From Acidobacteriota bacterium (lineage in GTDB: Bacteria > Acidobacteriota > Thermoanaerobaculia > Multivoradales > Multivoraceae), in NCBI GenBank assembly GCA_026707545.1, contig JAPOWR010000001.1, positions 2,633,778 through 2,697,777 of the forward strand: 64,000 nt of DNA. Direction: 5' to 3'. A program made the translations under genes and the position numbers. Below, in pieces: positions 17,759 to 26,371 of the stretch (position 1 is the stretch's first letter; each line of letters opens with the position of its first letter). Below the pieces are notes generated by a model. That model did no database searches, was not told the DNA's origin, and saw only the letters and a program-made list of their open reading frames with translations.

Positions 17759-19339
17759 ATGAATCAAAGAGCACTCCGCACCCCGACCGCGACCCTCTTC
17801 CTGGCGGCCGCCCTTGCCATCGCCCTCGTCGCGACAGCCCCGGCCGCCGCTGCCGACGAGCCGACCTACGCGCGCGACATAGCACCCATCTTCTTCAAGA
17901 ACTGCGTGCAGTGCCACCGGACCGGCGAGGTCGCCCCGATGTCGCTGATGACCTACCGGGAGGCGCGGCCCTGGGCCCGCTCGATCGCCCGCGCCGTCGA
18001 GAACCGCGACATGCCGCCGTGGAGCGGCGAGTCCGACAAGCACGTCTGGTCGAACGACCTCTCGCTGACCGACAGCGAGATCGAGACGATCGTGACCTGG
18101 GCGAAGTCCGGCGCCCCGCAGGGCGACCCGGCCGACCTGCCCGAAGCGCCGACCTTCCCAAAGGGCTGGAAGCTCGGCGAGCCGGACTACGTGATCACGC
18201 TCGACAGCATCGAGGTGCCGGCCGAGGGCGACGACCTCTTCCCGCAGCAGGTCGTCGAGGTCGACCTCGGCGAGCCGCGCTGGATCCGCGCGATCGAGTT
18301 CCTGCCGGAAGACTCTCGGGTCACGCATCACTTCCTCACGACGTACGCGACCAGGGTGAGCGAGGACGGCCCGGCCGCCACCGGCGTTGTCGGCATCTGG
18401 ACGGCCGGCATGCCACCCTACGTCTTCCCTGACGGCGTCGGCCGCCGCTTCGGCTCGAAGGTGCGGGTCGTCGTCGACCAGCACTACCACCCGATCGGCG
18501 AAGCGACCCGCGACGCCTCGAAGATCGGGCTCCACTTCGGCCAGGGCGAGCTCGAGAAGGAAGTCATCACGATTCCGGTGACCAACACCGGCTTGCGCAT
18601 TCCGCCGGGCGCCGGCCACCACGCCGAGAACGCCCACTACCTGTTCGACAAGGACGTTCAAATTCTCGCCTTCAGCCCGCACATGCACGTTCGCGGCAAG
18701 GCAATGAGCTACGAGGTCACCTACCCCGATGGCAGCAAGGAGATGCTGCTCGACGTGCCGAAGTACGACTACAACTGGCAGTGGCTGTACTACCCGACGA
18801 AGCCGGTCGACATTCCGGCCGGCAGCCGCATCGACGTCACCGCCGTCTGGGACAACTCCGAGGACAACCCGGCCAACCCGGACCCGACGAAGGAGATCAT
18901 CTATCGCGGAGACACCTTCAGCGAGATGTTCAACGGTTTCCTCGAGGTGGTCCAGAAGGACGGCGTCCTCTTCGAACGGCAGGACCCGGAGCAGCAGATC
19001 CGTGACCTTCTCGCCCTGCACCCGGAGGCCGACTCCTACGTCGCGGGGAGCTTCCTGGGCTTCCACGCGCCGCGCGAAGGCGAGGGCTGGCTCTACATGG
19101 GCGGCATTTACTCGATCGTCCTCGACGACTTCGAGTGGCAGGGCGACGCGCTGAAGATCACGACGCAGTTCCCCACTCTCAACGCGAGCGCCACAACGAC
19201 GGTGATCGAGGCCAAGCTCAACGAGAAGGGCCAGCTACAGGGGACGGTCACGATCGGCGCGGATACCGACCAACAGCAACAGATGCCGTTGTTCGCTGCC
19301 CCGATCGCCCGCGCGGCCGCGGCCTCCGCGGGTCCCTAG
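17759..19339 (+). CDS. Cytochrome c fused to PHM-like copper monooxygenase domain
   Basis: 526 residues with a signal peptide (to about residue 32, ..APAAAA). A mono-heme cytochrome c domain follows (CVQCH near residue 50; likely axial Met in NRDMPPW). From about 140 on, the protein resembles copper type II ascorbate-dependent monooxygenases: VTHHF and QHYHP could be the CuH site, SPHMHVRGKAM and GDTFSEMFNGF the CuM His-X-His and Met ligands. Periplasmic. The architecture suggests electrons delivered by heme c in place of ascorbate, hydroxylating an unknown substrate. AGAGG precedes the ATG. It stands 69 bases after the ADP-ribosylglycohydrolase-like gene, with no obvious shared function. Confidence 0.88.
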   Translation: MNQRALRTPTATLFLAAALAIALVATAPAAAADEPTYARDIAPIFFKNCVQCHRTGEVAPMSLMTYREARPWARSIARAVENRDMPPWSGESDKHVWSNDLSLTDSEIETIVTWAKSGAPQGDPADLPEAPTFPKGWKLGEPDYVITLDSIEVPAEGDDLFPQQVVEVDLGEPRWIRAIEFLPEDSRVTHHFLTTYATRVSEDGPAATGVVGIWTAGMPPYVFPDGVGRRFGSKVRVVVDQHYHPIGEATRDASKIGLHFGQGELEKEVITIPVTNTGLRIPPGAGHHAENAHYLFDKDVQILAFSPHMHVRGKAMSYEVTYPDGSKEMLLDVPKYDYNWQWLYYPTKPVDIPAGSRIDVTAVWDNSEDNPANPDPTKEIIYRGDTFSEMFNGFLEVVQKDGVLFERQDPEQQIRDLLALHPEADSYVAGSFLGFHAPREGEGWLYMGGIYSIVLDDFEWQGDALKITTQFPTLNASATTTVIEAKLNEKGQLQGTVTIGADTDQQQQMPLFAAPIARAAAASAGP

Positions 19340-19351
19340 CGGCGCAGCCTC

Positions 19352-20218
19352 CTAGGTGACTCCCTCGCCCACCTCCGTCGCCCGGTTCAGCCGATCGCGG
19401 ATCTCTCCAAGCCGCGACCATTCCTGAAGCGCGATCGGCAGCGCGATGCTCGACTCCACGAACTCCCAGGAGTAGCTGAGAATCGCGAAGATCGCGCCCG
19501 CCGTGATCATCGGGATCGTGGCTGAGATCCACACGTTGCCGAGGACGAAGGCGAACATGGCGGCGAAGATCCCACCGTAGAGGACGGCCTCCGTGTCCGA
19601 CAGACGGACTTCGCTCCGGCGCAGCTTCCTCAGGTGTCCCACGAGCGACTCCAGGCGGCGCTGCTCCAGGATGGAGACCTGGAGTTCGGTCTGCGCGTTC
19701 AGTTCGCCGTTCAGCCGGTAGAAGCGGCGGTGGAAGAGCGCGTAGACCAGGACGATCACGCCTAGCGCGCCGAGGGCGGCGAGACCCAGGCGGCGGTCGA
19801 AGCCGAAGAGGACGGCGATGCTCACCAGCAGTTGCACCACCCCGGTGAGCACCCCGGGTACGTGGCCTTCGAGGAAGTCGACCATCTCCCGACTCATGCC
19901 GAGGCGCGCGTTGAGCCGCGACACCGGCGCGTCCTGCGACCGGCGAACGAGCTCTCCTCCGAATCGAACCCGGATCGTTCCGTAGCAACGGGTGTCGTAG
20001 AAGCGCCGGACGGTGGCGACCACGATCAACGCCGACAAGATCGCGGCGACCTCCCAGAGAGCGCTCGGACGCCGCTCCAAAAGGGCGTCGATGGCGCGGC
20101 CGATGAACAGCGGAACCAGGGCCCAGAGAACGTTCTCGAGCAGGACGAGGAACCAGGTAACGAGAATGCGTCCCCTGAAGTTGCGGAACAGGAGACCAAC
20201 GCTGAGAGCACCTTCCAT
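19352..20218 (-). CDS. ABC six-transmembrane-domain protein without ATPase
   Basis: 288 residues with about six hydrophobic helices and no Walker motifs, resembling stand-alone ABC six-TM domain proteins (ABC_membrane_3 type). Intracellular-loop-like stretches (RVRFGGELVRRSQDAPVSRLNARLGMSREMVDF) match the coupling-helix region of exporters. The frame ends cleanly, with no ATPase fragment after it, so it is probably not a truncated gene; a partner ATPase would have to be encoded elsewhere. GGGGAAAAC precedes the ATG. Divergent from the dehydratase operon. Confidence 0.85.
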   Translation of the reverse strand: MEGALSVGLLFRNFRGRILVTWFLVLLENVLWALVPLFIGRAIDALLERRPSALWEVAAILSALIVVATVRRFYDTRCYGTIRVRFGGELVRRSQDAPVSRLNARLGMSREMVDFLEGHVPGVLTGVVQLLVSIAVLFGFDRRLGLAALGALGVIVLVYALFHRRFYRLNGELNAQTELQVSILEQRRLESLVGHLRKLRRSEVRLSDTEAVLYGGIFAAMFAFVLGNVWISATIPMITAGAIFAILSYSWEFVESSIALPIALQEWSRLGEIRDRLNRATEVGEGVT

Positions 20219-20300
20219 CTGTTTTCCCCAGGCCGTGTCGAAATGGTCGAAACCGCTAGTGTCGCGAGGCTACCGGGCTTCCCCGGGGTCCGCGCCGGTC

Positions 20301-21224
20301 ATGAAGCCGCTGCACATCGAGACGCCGCTCTTCGAATCGCGGCCGCTGTCCATCCACGCCGGCCGGAGCGTCTGGCTGAAGCTCGACGCTCTGCAGCCGC
20401 CCGGCTCGTTCAAGATCCGCGGCATCGGCCACGCCTGCCAGGAGTACGTCCGGCGAGGCGCCGGGCGCCTGATCTCCTCATCCGGCGGCAACGCGGGGAT
20501 CGCGGTCGCCTACGCCGGGCGACATCTCTCGGTGCCCGTCCTCATCGTGGTGCCAGAGACCACATCCGAGCTGGCCAGGGGCCTGATCCGGCGCGAAGGC
20601 GCCGAAGTCGTCGTCCACGGCGATTCCTGGCAGGAGGCGAATGAACTGGCCGAGTCGACGGTCGAGGAGTCGGACATCCTGGTTCATCCGTTCGACGACC
20701 CGCTCGTCTGGCAGGGCCACTCCACACTGATCGACGAGGTCGCGGGAACGGGGGTCAAGCCCGGTGCCCTGGTCGTCTCCGTCGGAGGCGGCGGGTTGCT
20801 GTGCGGCCTCGTCGAGGGGATGAGACGGAACGGCTGGTCCGACGTCCCGGTGATTGCCGTCGAAACGGAAGGCGCCGACTCCCTGGCTCAGTCGGTGCAA
20901 GCGGGCCACCGGGTCGAGCTTCCCGCCATCACCAGCCTCGCCATCACGCTGGGGGCGAAGAAGATCTGCCAACGGGCCTTCGACTGCACGCGGGACCATC
21001 CCCTTCAGAGCGTCGTGGTGTCGGATCGGGCCGCCGTATCCGCCTGTCAGCGATTCCTCGCCGACCACCGGGTCGTCGTCGAGCCGGCGTGCGGCGCATC
21101 GCTCGCCGCGGTGTACGACGGCGCTCCGGAGCTTGACGACTTCGAGTCGGTCCTCGTCGTCGTCTGCGGCGGCGCGACGACGACTCTCGAACAGTTGGAA
21201 GAATGGGCGGATGGCGGTGCGTAA
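20301..21224 (+). CDS. PLP-dependent serine/threonine dehydratase-like protein
   Basis: 307-residue fold-type II PLP enzyme of the serine dehydratase/threonine deaminase family. The Schiff-base Lys lies in PPGSFKIRG, the substrate loop is SSGGNAG, the phosphate-binding Gly loop is SVGGGGL, and the C-terminal cofactor-ring motif is CGGATTT. It lacks an ACT regulatory domain, as in catabolic SDH-type enzymes. Expected reaction: deamination of L-serine/threonine (or a related hydroxy-amino acid) to the 2-oxoacid and ammonia. The ATG at 20301 starts at the first conserved segment; longer upstream starts would run into the divergent gene's promoter. It overlaps the next gene by 14 bases, opening a four-gene coupled operon. 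Confidence 0.92.
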   Translation: MKPLHIETPLFESRPLSIHAGRSVWLKLDALQPPGSFKIRGIGHACQEYVRRGAGRLISSSGGNAGIAVAYAGRHLSVPVLIVVPETTSELARGLIRREGAEVVVHGDSWQEANELAESTVEESDILVHPFDDPLVWQGHSTLIDEVAGTGVKPGALVVSVGGGGLLCGLVEGMRRNGWSDVPVIAVETEGADSLAQSVQAGHRVELPAITSLAITLGAKKICQRAFDCTRDHPLQSVVVSDRAAVSACQRFLADHRVVVEPACGASLAAVYDGAPELDDFESVLVVVCGGATTTLEQLEEWADGGA

Positions 21225-22683
21225 TGTAGCGGGTGGAGTCCTCGTGCTCGCCGTCGCCTGCGCCGACCCCGCGGAGCAGCCTGCCGGCGTGGAGGCGGGC
21301 GCCGACAATCCAGCCATCGACACGATCTTCGCCGCGTGGGACAAGCCCGATTCACCGGGATGCGCGCTCGCCGTGGCGCGGGACGGCGAGTTCGTCTACA
21401 CGCGCGGCTACGGCTACGCCAACCTGGACTACGACATTCCGGTCACACCGCAGACAGTCTTCGACGTCGCCTCGGTGACCAAGCAGTTCGTCGCAGCCGT
21501 CGCCAACCTGCTGGCTCTGGACGGAACGGTCTCGCTCGACGACGGGGTCCGCGAGTGGCTTCCAGAGCTGCCCAAGTACGCGTCGCCGGTCACGCTCCGG
21601 CACCTGATCCACCACACGGGCGGCCTGCGCGACTATCTGAACCTATTCCCGCTCGCCGGCGCCGGCGACTACTACTCGGTATCCCGCGAGCAGCTCCTGG
21701 CGATGATGTCGCGGCAGCGTGCTCCAGTGTTCGCGCCCGGCGAGCGCTACGAGTACAGCAACACCGGCTACATGCTGCTGGCCCACGCGCTCGAGCGCGC
21801 CGCCGGCAAGTCGGTGGGCGAACTGGCCCGCGAGCGGATCTTCGAGCCGCTCGGAATGGACGGCAGCCTGATGTACGAGAACCGCGAGCGGATCATCCCC
21901 CGGCGCGCCACCGGCTACCACCGCGACGACGATGGCAACCTGCGGATCGTGCACAACTACAACTTCGAGATCGCCGGCGACGGGCAGCTCTACACGACGG
22001 TGGAGGACCTGCTGCGCTGGGACGACTACCTGCACGGCGCCGACAAGCCCGCGATCCATGAGTCGATGCTGACCGAGGGGACGCTCAACGACGGAGACGC
22101 GATCCGCTACGCCCACGGCATCACTCCAGGCGAGTACCGCGGCCTGCGCACCGTGGGGCACAGCGGACACTCCTGGGGGTTCCTGACGGAGCTCAGGCGT
22201 TACGTGGAACCCGGCCTCTCGATCGCCGTCTCCTGCAACGCCGAGTACGGAGATCCCGGGGAGCTGGCGCGGCGGGTCGCCGATCACTACCTGGCGGATC
22301 AGCTCGGGCCCGAAGAGAGCGACGACGAGGAGGACGACACCGACAAGGAGGACGAGGACTCGCCTGCCGTTCCATCCCTGTCCCCCGCTGAGTTGGCACG
22401 GTTCGCGGGCAGCTTCTTCTCCTCCGAGCTGGACGCCACCTACCGGTTCGCTGTCGCGGACGGCGGCCTCGTGGTGCGCGTCGAGCAGCAACCCGCACTC
22501 GAGGTCAAGCCAGTTGCCGAGGACGAGTTCAGGGTCGAGTTCGAGAGCCGGGGGTGGGCGGCGTCACCGGCGCGACTGGAGTTCGAGCGGGCCGCTTCCG
22601 GCGCGGTCACCGGGTTCAGCCTGAGTTCGAGCTCGGAGCGGGGCCTAGTGTTCGAGAAGCTGCAAGCGCTGGAGGTTCGGTGA
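21211..22683 (+). CDS. Serine beta-lactamase/D-aminopeptidase-fold hydrolase
   Basis: 490 residues. A short hydrophobic N-terminus ending VLAVACAD could be a lipoprotein signal. The penicillin-binding/class C beta-lactamase domain has SxxK in SVTK, YSN in EYSNTGY, and HSGHSWG in the place of KTG. A highly acidic linker (EESDDEEDDTDKEDED) separates it from a C-terminal beta-barrel domain (about 390-490) like those of D-aminopeptidases and serine hydrolases. Likely periplasmic. Given the downstream D-aminoacylase-like gene, a D-amino-acid amidase or esterase role is more plausible than antibiotic resistance. Ribosome site GGAAGA; start overlaps the dehydratase stop by 14 bases. Confidence 0.92.
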   Translation: MAVRNVAGGVLVLAVACADPAEQPAGVEAGADNPAIDTIFAAWDKPDSPGCALAVARDGEFVYTRGYGYANLDYDIPVTPQTVFDVASVTKQFVAAVANLLALDGTVSLDDGVREWLPELPKYASPVTLRHLIHHTGGLRDYLNLFPLAGAGDYYSVSREQLLAMMSRQRAPVFAPGERYEYSNTGYMLLAHALERAAGKSVGELARERIFEPLGMDGSLMYENRERIIPRRATGYHRDDDGNLRIVHNYNFEIAGDGQLYTTVEDLLRWDDYLHGADKPAIHESMLTEGTLNDGDAIRYAHGITPGEYRGLRTVGHSGHSWGFLTELRRYVEPGLSIAVSCNAEYGDPGELARRVADHYLADQLGPEESDDEEDDTDKEDEDSPAVPSLSPAELARFAGSFFSSELDATYRFAVADGGLVVRVEQQPALEVKPVAEDEFRVEFESRGWAASPARLEFERAASGAVTGFSLSSSSERGLVFEKLQALEVR

Positions 22684-24215
22684 GGACGGGCCGGCGCACC
22701 CAGTGTACGGCGCTCCTGCTGGGCGGCAGCCTCGCATTGGCCGCCTGCGCCCCCGGCGACTCGACACCCACCACCGTGGTCATCGTCAACGCCCGCGTCA
22801 TCGACGGCAGCGGGGATCAGTCCCGGGACGCGAACGTCCGCATCGAAGGCGACCGCATCGTCGCCGTCGGCGACTTCGAGCCGTCCGCCGGGGACACCGT
22901 CGTCGACGCGAACGGCCTGGTCCTGGCGCCCGGGTTCATCGACGTCCACAGTCACCACGACTCCAAGCTGTTCGAGTTGCCGGAGGCTCTGGCGGCGGTC
23001 AACCAGGGCATTACGACGATCGTGGCAGGGCAGGACGGAGGTCACCAGTACCCTCTCGGCGAGTTCTTCGCCCAACTCGACGGTTCGCCCGTCGCCGTCA
23101 ACGTCGCGTCCTACGCCGGGTTCGGGACGCTGCGAGAGGAGGTCATGGGCGAGGACTACCAGCGGCACGCGACACCGGAAGAGATCGCCGAGATGACGGA
23201 TCTGCTGCGCGGCGAACTGGACGCCGGCGCAATGGGACTTTCCTCCGGGCTGGAGTACGACCCCGGGTCCTTTTCGTCGACCGAGGAGGTGGTGGAACTC
23301 GCCCGCGTGGCGGCCGCCCACGGTGGCACTTACATCAGCCACATCCGCAGCGAGGACCGCTACTTCTGGGAAGCCATCGAGGAGATCATCCGGATCGGCC
23401 GGGAAGCCGACCTGCCCGTCCAGGTGACCCACATGAAGCTCGCCATGAACAACTGGTGGGGTCAGGCCGAGCGGCTCCTCACCAGACTGGACGAGGCCCG
23501 CGCCTCAGGCGTCGAGATCACGGCCGACATCTACCCCTACCGGGCCTGGGCCACGTCCTTCACCTGGCTCACGACCGTGTTCCCGGATCGGGATCTCGAC
23601 CGGCGGGACGGCGCGGAGTACATCCTTCGCGACCTGCTATCGCCCGACGATGTCCTCCTCCCCGACTTCCTGCCGGAACCGGCGTACAGCGGCCTGACGC
23701 TGGCCGAGATCGCCGAAGTCCGCGGCACCGACGTGGAGTCGACCCTGATGGACCTGCTCAAGGCCGACACCGAGATGGGCAGCGCATCCCTGATGATTGG
23801 TTTCGCCATGGACGAACCCGACATCGAGGCCATCATGGCCTGGCCGCACACCGTCATCTGCAGCGACGGCGGCCTGGACGGTTCCCATCCTCGCGGCTTC
23901 GGCGCCTTCACCCGCTTCCTCGGCCATTACGTTCGCGACCGCAACGTGGTCAGCCTCGAGGAGGGCATCCGGAAGATGACCTCCCTCTCCGCCCAACACC
24001 TGGGCATCACCGAACGCGGCGCGATCCAGGAGGGGTACTACGCCGACCTGGTGCTGTTCGACCCCGAGACGGTCACTGACCGTTCGACCTACGAGGCTCC
24101 GCATGTACGCTCCGTCGGGATCGACAAGGTCTGGGTCAACGGCAAACTCGTGTTCGACGGCGGCGAGACCACGGGCAACCGACCCGGCAGACCGATCCGA
24201 AGGGAGACAAGTTGA
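22680..24215 (+). CDS. N-acyl-D-amino-acid deacylase-family amidohydrolase lipoprotein
   Basis: 511 residues. Signal with lipobox LAAC near residue 22 indicates a lipoprotein. The amidohydrolase domain has VDVHSHHD-type first metal motif (IDVHSHHD), further ligands in YISHIRSE and QVTHMK, and the late Asp in CSDGG; the C-terminal ADLVLFDP..VWVNGK segment is typical of D-aminoacylases and dihydroorotase relatives. The NCG motif that gives the bridging Cys in characterised D-aminoacylases reads GQDGG here. Expected reaction: hydrolysis of N-acyl-D-amino acids or related amides. GTG start overlaps the previous stop (GTGA) and has GGAGG 6 bases before it. Confidence 0.91.
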   Translation: MRTGRRTQCTALLLGGSLALAACAPGDSTPTTVVIVNARVIDGSGDQSRDANVRIEGDRIVAVGDFEPSAGDTVVDANGLVLAPGFIDVHSHHDSKLFELPEALAAVNQGITTIVAGQDGGHQYPLGEFFAQLDGSPVAVNVASYAGFGTLREEVMGEDYQRHATPEEIAEMTDLLRGELDAGAMGLSSGLEYDPGSFSSTEEVVELARVAAAHGGTYISHIRSEDRYFWEAIEEIIRIGREADLPVQVTHMKLAMNNWWGQAERLLTRLDEARASGVEITADIYPYRAWATSFTWLTTVFPDRDLDRRDGAEYILRDLLSPDDVLLPDFLPEPAYSGLTLAEIAEVRGTDVESTLMDLLKADTEMGSASLMIGFAMDEPDIEAIMAWPHTVICSDGGLDGSHPRGFGAFTRFLGHYVRDRNVVSLEEGIRKMTSLSAQHLGITERGAIQEGYYADLVLFDPETVTDRSTYEAPHVRSVGIDKVWVNGKLVFDGGETTGNRPGRPIRRETS

Positions 24216-25009
24216 GTAACTTCCAACAGATCGCCGACTTCCGGGCCGAATGCGACTGCCTCGCCGAGATTCTGGAGCCCCTTGCGGACAGCGACTTCGA
24301 ACAGCCCACCCTCTTCAAGGAGTGGACCCTGCACGACGTGGTCGCGCACCTTCACATCTTCAACTACGCCGCCGACGCCTCGATTCACGATCACGCCGCC
24401 TTCGAGGAGTTCAAGCAGTTCATGGCCGCACGTCGCGGCCGGCTCACGCTCCGCGAGCAGACCGACGAGTGGTTCGAAGGAAAGCGCAACCGCGCCGTCT
24501 ACGACGTCTGGCGGGCGTACTACCCGGAGATGTGCGATCGGCTCGACGGGGTCGATCCGAGGATGCGCGTGGAGTGGTTTGGACCACCGATGAGCGCGCG
24601 CAGCTCGATCACGGCCCGACAGATGGAGACCTGGGCCCACGGCCAGGAGGTCTTCGACGTGCTCGGGCTGGACCGCCGCGAGACGGACAGGATCAGGAAC
24701 ATCGTGTTCCTGGGACTGAACACCTTCGGTTGGACCTACGCGGTGCGCGGGCTCGACCGGCCAGACACCGTTCCTCACCTGCGTCTGACCGCTCCGTCCG
24801 GCGCGATCTGGACCTGGAACGAGGACGAGGCCAATCGGATCGCCGGCGAGGCGGTCGAGTTCGCTCAGGTCGTCACCCAGGTCCGCAACATCGCCGATAC
24901 GTCGCTCCGGGTCATCGGGCCCATCGCCACCGAGTGGATGAGCATGGCGCAGTGTTTCGCCGGGCCGCCCGAAACGCCGCCCGCCCCGGGCACGCGGCAC
25001 AAGGCCTAG
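24212..25009 (+). CDS. DinB/mycothiol-isomerase-like metal-binding protein (TIGR03084-like)
   Basis: 265-residue cytosolic protein of the maleylpyruvate isomerase N-terminal/DinB four-helix type. Probable metal ligands lie in HDVVAHLHIFN near residue 46 and ETWAHGQEVFD near 140, matching the three-His site of the fold. Residues 175-265 form the smaller C-terminal domain. Enzymes of this fold act with small thiols or hydrolyse small substrates; the specific role is unknown. TTG start overlapping the previous stop (TTGA), with GGGAGA 5 bases upstream. Last gene of the coupled operon starting at 20301; it converges on the minus-strand aminotransferase 6 bases away. Confidence 0.87.
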   Translation: MSNFQQIADFRAECDCLAEILEPLADSDFEQPTLFKEWTLHDVVAHLHIFNYAADASIHDHAAFEEFKQFMAARRGRLTLREQTDEWFEGKRNRAVYDVWRAYYPEMCDRLDGVDPRMRVEWFGPPMSARSSITARQMETWAHGQEVFDVLGLDRRETDRIRNIVFLGLNTFGWTYAVRGLDRPDTVPHLRLTAPSGAIWTWNEDEANRIAGEAVEFAQVVTQVRNIADTSLRVIGPIATEWMSMAQCFAGPPETPPAPGTRHKA

Positions 25010-25015
25010 CGCGTT

Positions 25016-26362
25016 TCAGGCGGCGAGCACGTACTCGGCAGCTCCGTCCGCTGCCTCCAGGAACCGGTCGATCTCCGCGTCTCCCATCGGAGTCGAGAGA
25101 GCGCCGAAGAGGCCGCGGGCACCCATCAGAACTCCCCGGTTGAACATCTCCCGGGCGATCCGCTGGAGTTGCGGCGCCGCGGAGCGCGCGGTGAAGACCG
25201 CCCGGAAGTCCCTGGGCGGCTCGTCCCCCGGCACGGTGGCGAACAGTGAACCGCGGCCCGTGGCCACGGCTTCGATGCCGTGTCTCCCGAGGACTTCCCC
25301 GAGCCCGCTGCGGGCACGGTCGCCGAGCCTCTCGAGCTCGTCAAACACCTCGGGCGTGAGGCGCCTCATCGTTTCGTAGCCTGCCACCATCGTCACCGGG
25401 TTGCCGTTGTAGGTGCCGCCGTGGTGGACGAGCTCCCCGTCGCGGTGATCGAAGACCTTCATCACCTCGGCCTTGCCGGCCACCGCGCCGACCGGGAAGC
25501 CGCCGCCGATGATCTTTCCGAGCGACACGAGATCCGGCTCCACGCCGAGCCGGTGGCACGCTCCGCGATAGTCGATCCGGAACGACAGCACCTCGTCCGC
25601 GATCAGCAGGGCGCCGCACTCCCTCGTCTTCGCGCGCAGTGCCGACACGAACTCGACATCGGGCGGGATCAGCCCGAGAGCGGCGGGCAGGGGATCGAAG
25701 AGCACGGCGGCCAGATCGTCGCGGTGCTCGTCGATCAGGGCGCTGCAAACCGCAATGTCGTTGAGCGGCAACGTGACGACTTCCGTCTCGAGGCTCTTCG
25801 CCATGCTCGGCTCGAGCGTCGTCGCCGGCCGTTCCGAGTCGCCCCAGTTCCTGGGGCGCGAACTGTCGCTGGCCTGCGCATAGTCGTAGATACCGTGGTA
25901 GCAGCCCTCGAACTTCGCGATCTTGCTGCGGCCCGTCGCCGCGCGCGCCGCGCGAACGGCCAGCAACACACCCTCGCTACCGGAGTTCGCGAACCGCACC
26001 TGATCGATGTACGGAATCCGATCGATGAGCAGCTCGGCGAGGCGGATATCGGCCTCGGTCGGAAGCGAGAAGGCCGTCCCGTTTCCGATCACCCGTGCGA
26101 CCGCCTCCGTCACCCCGGGATGGGAATGCCCGAGGATCAGCGACGTGTAGTTGTTGACGAAGTCGATCCGCTCCTCGCCCTCGACGTCGGTGACCATGCA
26201 GCCCCGGCCCGAGGCCGCGTAGATCGGGTAAGGGTCCATGACCAGGGTGTGGCGGCTGTTGCCGCCCGGCATGACCTCCAGGGCCCGTTCGTAGAGAAAC
26301 CGGGAGGCCGAGTCCTCACCGAGGTAGCGGTCGGTGCTGCGGCGGTGAGGCGTGGACTTCAC
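25016..26362 (-). CDS. Class III aminotransferase, glutamate-1-semialdehyde aminomutase-like (2)
   Basis: 448-residue fold-type I PLP enzyme. PLP-binding Lys in SLGKIIGGGFPVGA, Asp in LIADEVLSFR, the GSEG loop (FANSGSEG) and the YNGNPVTM segment match the glutamate-1-semialdehyde aminomutase branch of class III aminotransferases. It is unlikely to be the housekeeping hemL, because it is paired with a second, divergent copy and has no heme genes around it. Members of this branch also act as amine:pyruvate or amino-acid racemase/aminomutase enzymes. It starts 9 bases after the upstream aminotransferase, so the two are co-transcribed and might form a heteromer or act in sequence. Confidence 0.92.
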   Translation of the reverse strand: MKSTPHRRSTDRYLGEDSASRFLYERALEVMPGGNSRHTLVMDPYPIYAASGRGCMVTDVEGEERIDFVNNYTSLILGHSHPGVTEAVARVIGNGTAFSLPTEADIRLAELLIDRIPYIDQVRFANSGSEGVLLAVRAARAATGRSKIAKFEGCYHGIYDYAQASDSSRPRNWGDSERPATTLEPSMAKSLETEVVTLPLNDIAVCSALIDEHRDDLAAVLFDPLPAALGLIPPDVEFVSALRAKTRECGALLIADEVLSFRIDYRGACHRLGVEPDLVSLGKIIGGGFPVGAVAGKAEVMKVFDHRDGELVHHGGTYNGNPVTMVAGYETMRRLTPEVFDELERLGDRARSGLGEVLGRHGIEAVATGRGSLFATVPGDEPPRDFRAVFTARSAAPQLQRIAREMFNRGVLMGARGLFGALSTPMGDAEIDRFLEAADGAAEYVLAA

Positions 26363-26371
26363 GGGAACCGC

